Origin: CAYNJG01 sp965216885
Lineage (GTDB): Bacteria > Planctomycetota > Planctomycetia > Pirellulales > Pirellulaceae
NCBI GenBank assembly: GCA_965216885.1
Contig: OZ244209.1
Coordinates: 5,084,001 to 5,148,000 of the forward strand
Length of the DNA stretch: 64,000 bases
Direction of reading: 5' to 3'
The notes below the pieces were generated by a model that was given only the letters and a program-made list of their open reading frames with translations, had not been told where the DNA came from and made no database searches. Shown in pieces: positions 62,247 to 64,000 of this stretch. Numbering within the stretch: position 1 is the first letter of the stretch; every line of letters starts with the position of its first letter. Made by a program: the position numbers and the translations under genes.

Positions 62247-63121
62247 GAGGGCAGTTCCTCCGTGGCCGTACCCGACGATTCATCCGGCGATTCGTCCGGC
62301 GGACTGCCTGCCATTCCATCTGGTGAATTTCCCTCCATAGCTTCATCGTGCTGGACAGGACCATCTTCCAACCAGGCCAGATTGATCGCTTCCTCTTCCG
62401 GTCGGCCGACTTTTTCAAGGAACCGTTGCTCCAGAGAACTCCCCTGTCGCAGTTCTTGCAGGGACGTTTGCTCCACCAGCTCCCCATTGGCGATGATGCC
62501 GACGTGCGTACAAATCCGTTCCACGATCTCCAACACGTGGGAAGTCACAAACACCGTTGAACCCCGCCGCACGTACATCGCCAACAGATCTCGTATCACG
62601 CGCGAGGTGACTGCGTCCACGCCTTCGAACGGTTCGTCCAGAAACAGCAAGTCCGGATTTGGTAGCAGCGCCGCCGCCAACGCCAGTTTCTTTTTCATGC
62701 CGTGCGAGTATTCAACCGTTAGTTTTTTCTGGACTTCTTCCAGCTGCAACAGCGACAGTAACTCCTCCGAGCGTGCTCGAATGGTGTCCAGCTCCATCGA
62801 ATACATCCGCCCCGTGAATGTCAGATATTCCCGGGCAGTCAGGTTATCGAACAGCGCGAGATCTTCGGGAACCACACCCGTCCGCTGTTTGATATCCAGG
62901 GCCTCGCCATGATCCCATGGATTCTTCCCGAGCAGCCGGATCGCGCCGGACGAAGGAACCAGAATGCCGGTCAACATTTTGATTGTGGTGGACTTACCGG
63001 CGCCGTTCGGGCCCAGAAAGCCATACAGGCTGCCCCTGTCGACTTTGAGATCGACCGATTTCACGGCGTGCATATCGTCAAAATAACGCGTTAGTCCCTG
63101 CGTTTCTATCGCGAGTGCCAT
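62243..63121 (-). CDS. ABC transporter ATP-binding protein
   Basis: 292 residues from the ATG at 63121; an upstream ATG at 63163 adds 14 residues. Walker A is GPNGAGKST, the signature region is EYSHGMKKK (a variant of LSGGQ), Walker B is FLDEPFEGVD and the H-loop is TSHV. A Glu/Asp/Ser/Pro-rich C-terminal tail is unusual. It energises the permease encoded directly downstream. Confidence 0.9.
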   Translation of the reverse strand: MALAIETQGLTRYFDDMHAVKSVDLKVDRGSLYGFLGPNGAGKSTTIKMLTGILVPSSGAIRLLGKNPWDHGEALDIKQRTGVVPEDLALFDNLTAREYLTFTGRMYSMELDTIRARSEELLSLLQLEEVQKKLTVEYSHGMKKKLALAAALLPNPDLLFLDEPFEGVDAVTSRVIRDLLAMYVRRGSTVFVTSHVLEIVERICTHVGIIANGELVEQTSLQELRQGSSLEQRFLEKVGRPEEEAINLAWLEDGPVQHDEAMEGNSPDGMAGSPPDESPDESSGTATEELPS

Positions 63122-63444
63122 CGAGTAGGTGCTTCCTGATCCGCGTTCATGAGAGGTCGTCAAAACTGTCGCTACAAGCTAATTCGCATTGTATCGTCCA
63201 GCTTTGAGAGAATTCGCTCGCGAAATACACGGATCTTTCTTAGGAAGGTGCCGCCATGGCACTATTAACGCCACGCAGTCGCCACGCAGTCGCCACGCAG
63301 TCGCCACGCAACGCAGTCTCGAACCCGCATGTGCCAACTTCGGTTTCGCGCAAGTGACACGGCGCAGCCCCACACACGCGGGAGATTCGCGTCCGCGGAA
63401 AACGGTTCCAGTCACGCAAGGCACGTGTGTACCGAAACCGTGAA
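63122..63444. other. 323-base intergenic region with tandem repeats
   Basis: Separates the ABC operon start from the stop of the CBS-domain gene (both minus). It contains an 11-base tandem repeat (63269-63310). No coding frame is convincing. Confidence 0.55.
63269..63310. repeat. 11-base tandem repeat, three full copies plus a partial copy
   Basis: CGCCACGCAGT is repeated three times exactly (63269-63301), followed by a nine-base partial copy. It sits in the non-coding gap upstream of the ABC ATPase gene. Confidence 0.85.
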
Positions 63445-63870
63445 CTAGCCGGAAATGTATTCCTTCAGGAACCGATTCTCGGCTCGCAGCTCGGCGTCCT
63501 GAGCCTTGACGACATCGCCGATTGAAACAATGCCAATCAGTTCCTCGCCATCCACAACTGGCAGGTGGCGAATGCGGCGCGAAGTCATCAGCGTCATGAG
63601 TTCGCCGATGCGATCCGTGGGCGCCACGGTCACCAGGTCACGCTTCATGACGTTCTCGAGCGCCGTCTCGGAAAGCGGCCGCTGCGAAATCGAACTAGCC
63701 TTGAGAATGTCTCGCTCGGTGACGATACCGGCAAGTTGACCGTCCTCAATGACGACCAGTGCGCCGCAACCGCGATCCACCAGTTCGTCAACGACTTCCA
63801 TGAGAGTAACGTGACTCTCGATCGTGAAAACGTCGTGCCCCTTGTCGCGCAGAATGTCTTTCACAAACAT
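63445..63870 (-). CDS. CBS-domain pair protein
   Basis: 141 residues. Two CBS motifs (about 8-60 and 75-125), with GCGALVVIEDGQLAGIVTERD and RRIRHLPVVDGEELIGIVSIGD segments. CBS pairs bind adenosine ligands and regulate partner proteins. A short helical C-terminal tail (AELRAENRFLKEYI) may dimerise. ATG 63870 has AAGGG nine bases upstream and is preferred over a GTG at 63885. Confidence 0.9.
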   Translation of the reverse strand: MFVKDILRDKGHDVFTIESHVTLMEVVDELVDRGCGALVVIEDGQLAGIVTERDILKASSISQRPLSETALENVMKRDLVTVAPTDRIGELMTLMTSRRIRHLPVVDGEELIGIVSIGDVVKAQDAELRAENRFLKEYISG

Positions 63871-64000
63871 CGCGTACCCTTTCACTTTGTGGTGATTAGA
63901 TGATGCGTTTGTGCCCCGACTACTGTTTCAAAGCGTTTTCACAATAAACTCGTGCGATGACAGTATGCAAGCTTGAAATCACTGTGAAAAAAATCACGAG

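Overview
The window looks like a chromosomal segment of a planctomycete, most likely from the Pirellulales. The evidence is the combination of an LEPR-XLL surface protein, a BBP7-type outer-membrane barrel, a paired PSCyt1/DUF1549/DUF1553 and DUF1501 operon, an FhcA-type C1-pathway protein, several short leucine-rich-repeat proteins, and housekeeping genes scattered in small operons. It is densely coding on both strands. I saw no rRNA, tRNA, CRISPR array, transposase or phage module.

Layout. 1-8 kb: a truncated LEPR-XLL surface protein, a BBP7 outer-membrane protein and the DUF1501/PSD1 operon. 8-11 kb: an HPt protein coupled to a REC-HD-GYP regulator, then a FadL-type porin. 11-16 kb: a 1575-residue fusion of fatty-acyl-AMP ligase, acyl carrier protein, alpha-oxoamine synthase and a GNAT-like region. 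16-23 kb: a 1946-residue pseudokinase/ATPase/GAF/hybrid histidine kinase, then an orphan winged-helix protein coupled to a DinB-like protein. 23-28 kb: fhcA, and an operon of dapB, a small Cys protein, an LRR membrane protein and a lipase. 28-35 kb: DksA-like, lspA, Rrf2, hisN, rpmB and gatCAB. 35-42 kb: a sigma-54 activator-like protein, fabI, a Nudix protein, a GT39-like membrane protein and an SNF2-type helicase. 42-47 kb: a coiled-coil protein, an operon of acyl-adenylating enzyme, aldehyde dehydrogenase and Fe-alcohol dehydrogenase, and a sigma-like protein with a signal-like N-terminus. 48-52 kb: accBC, PPi-type phosphofructokinase and EfpL (YeiP). 52-57 kb: DUF309, a SelW-like selenoprotein, a histone H1-like protein, a methyltransferase, a small secreted protein, EttA and a 7Fe ferredoxin. 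57-64 kb: an ECF-like sigma factor, an LRR protein, hypotheticals, an ABC exporter pair and a CBS-domain protein.

The most notable item is a gene at 52756-52989 (minus) that conventional ORF calling misses. It encodes a 77-residue SelW/Rdx-family protein whose CxxU position is an in-frame TGA, with the family pattern intact after the TGA and a small SECIS-like hairpin directly downstream. The second is the single-chain lipid enzyme at 11164-15891, whose domain order suggests activation of a free fatty acid, loading onto an internal carrier protein and decarboxylative condensation with an amino acid. A FadL-type porin lies beside it. Also unusual are the sigma-like protein with a hydrophobic signal-like N-terminus and the compact putative carboxylate-to-alcohol operon at 43-47 kb.
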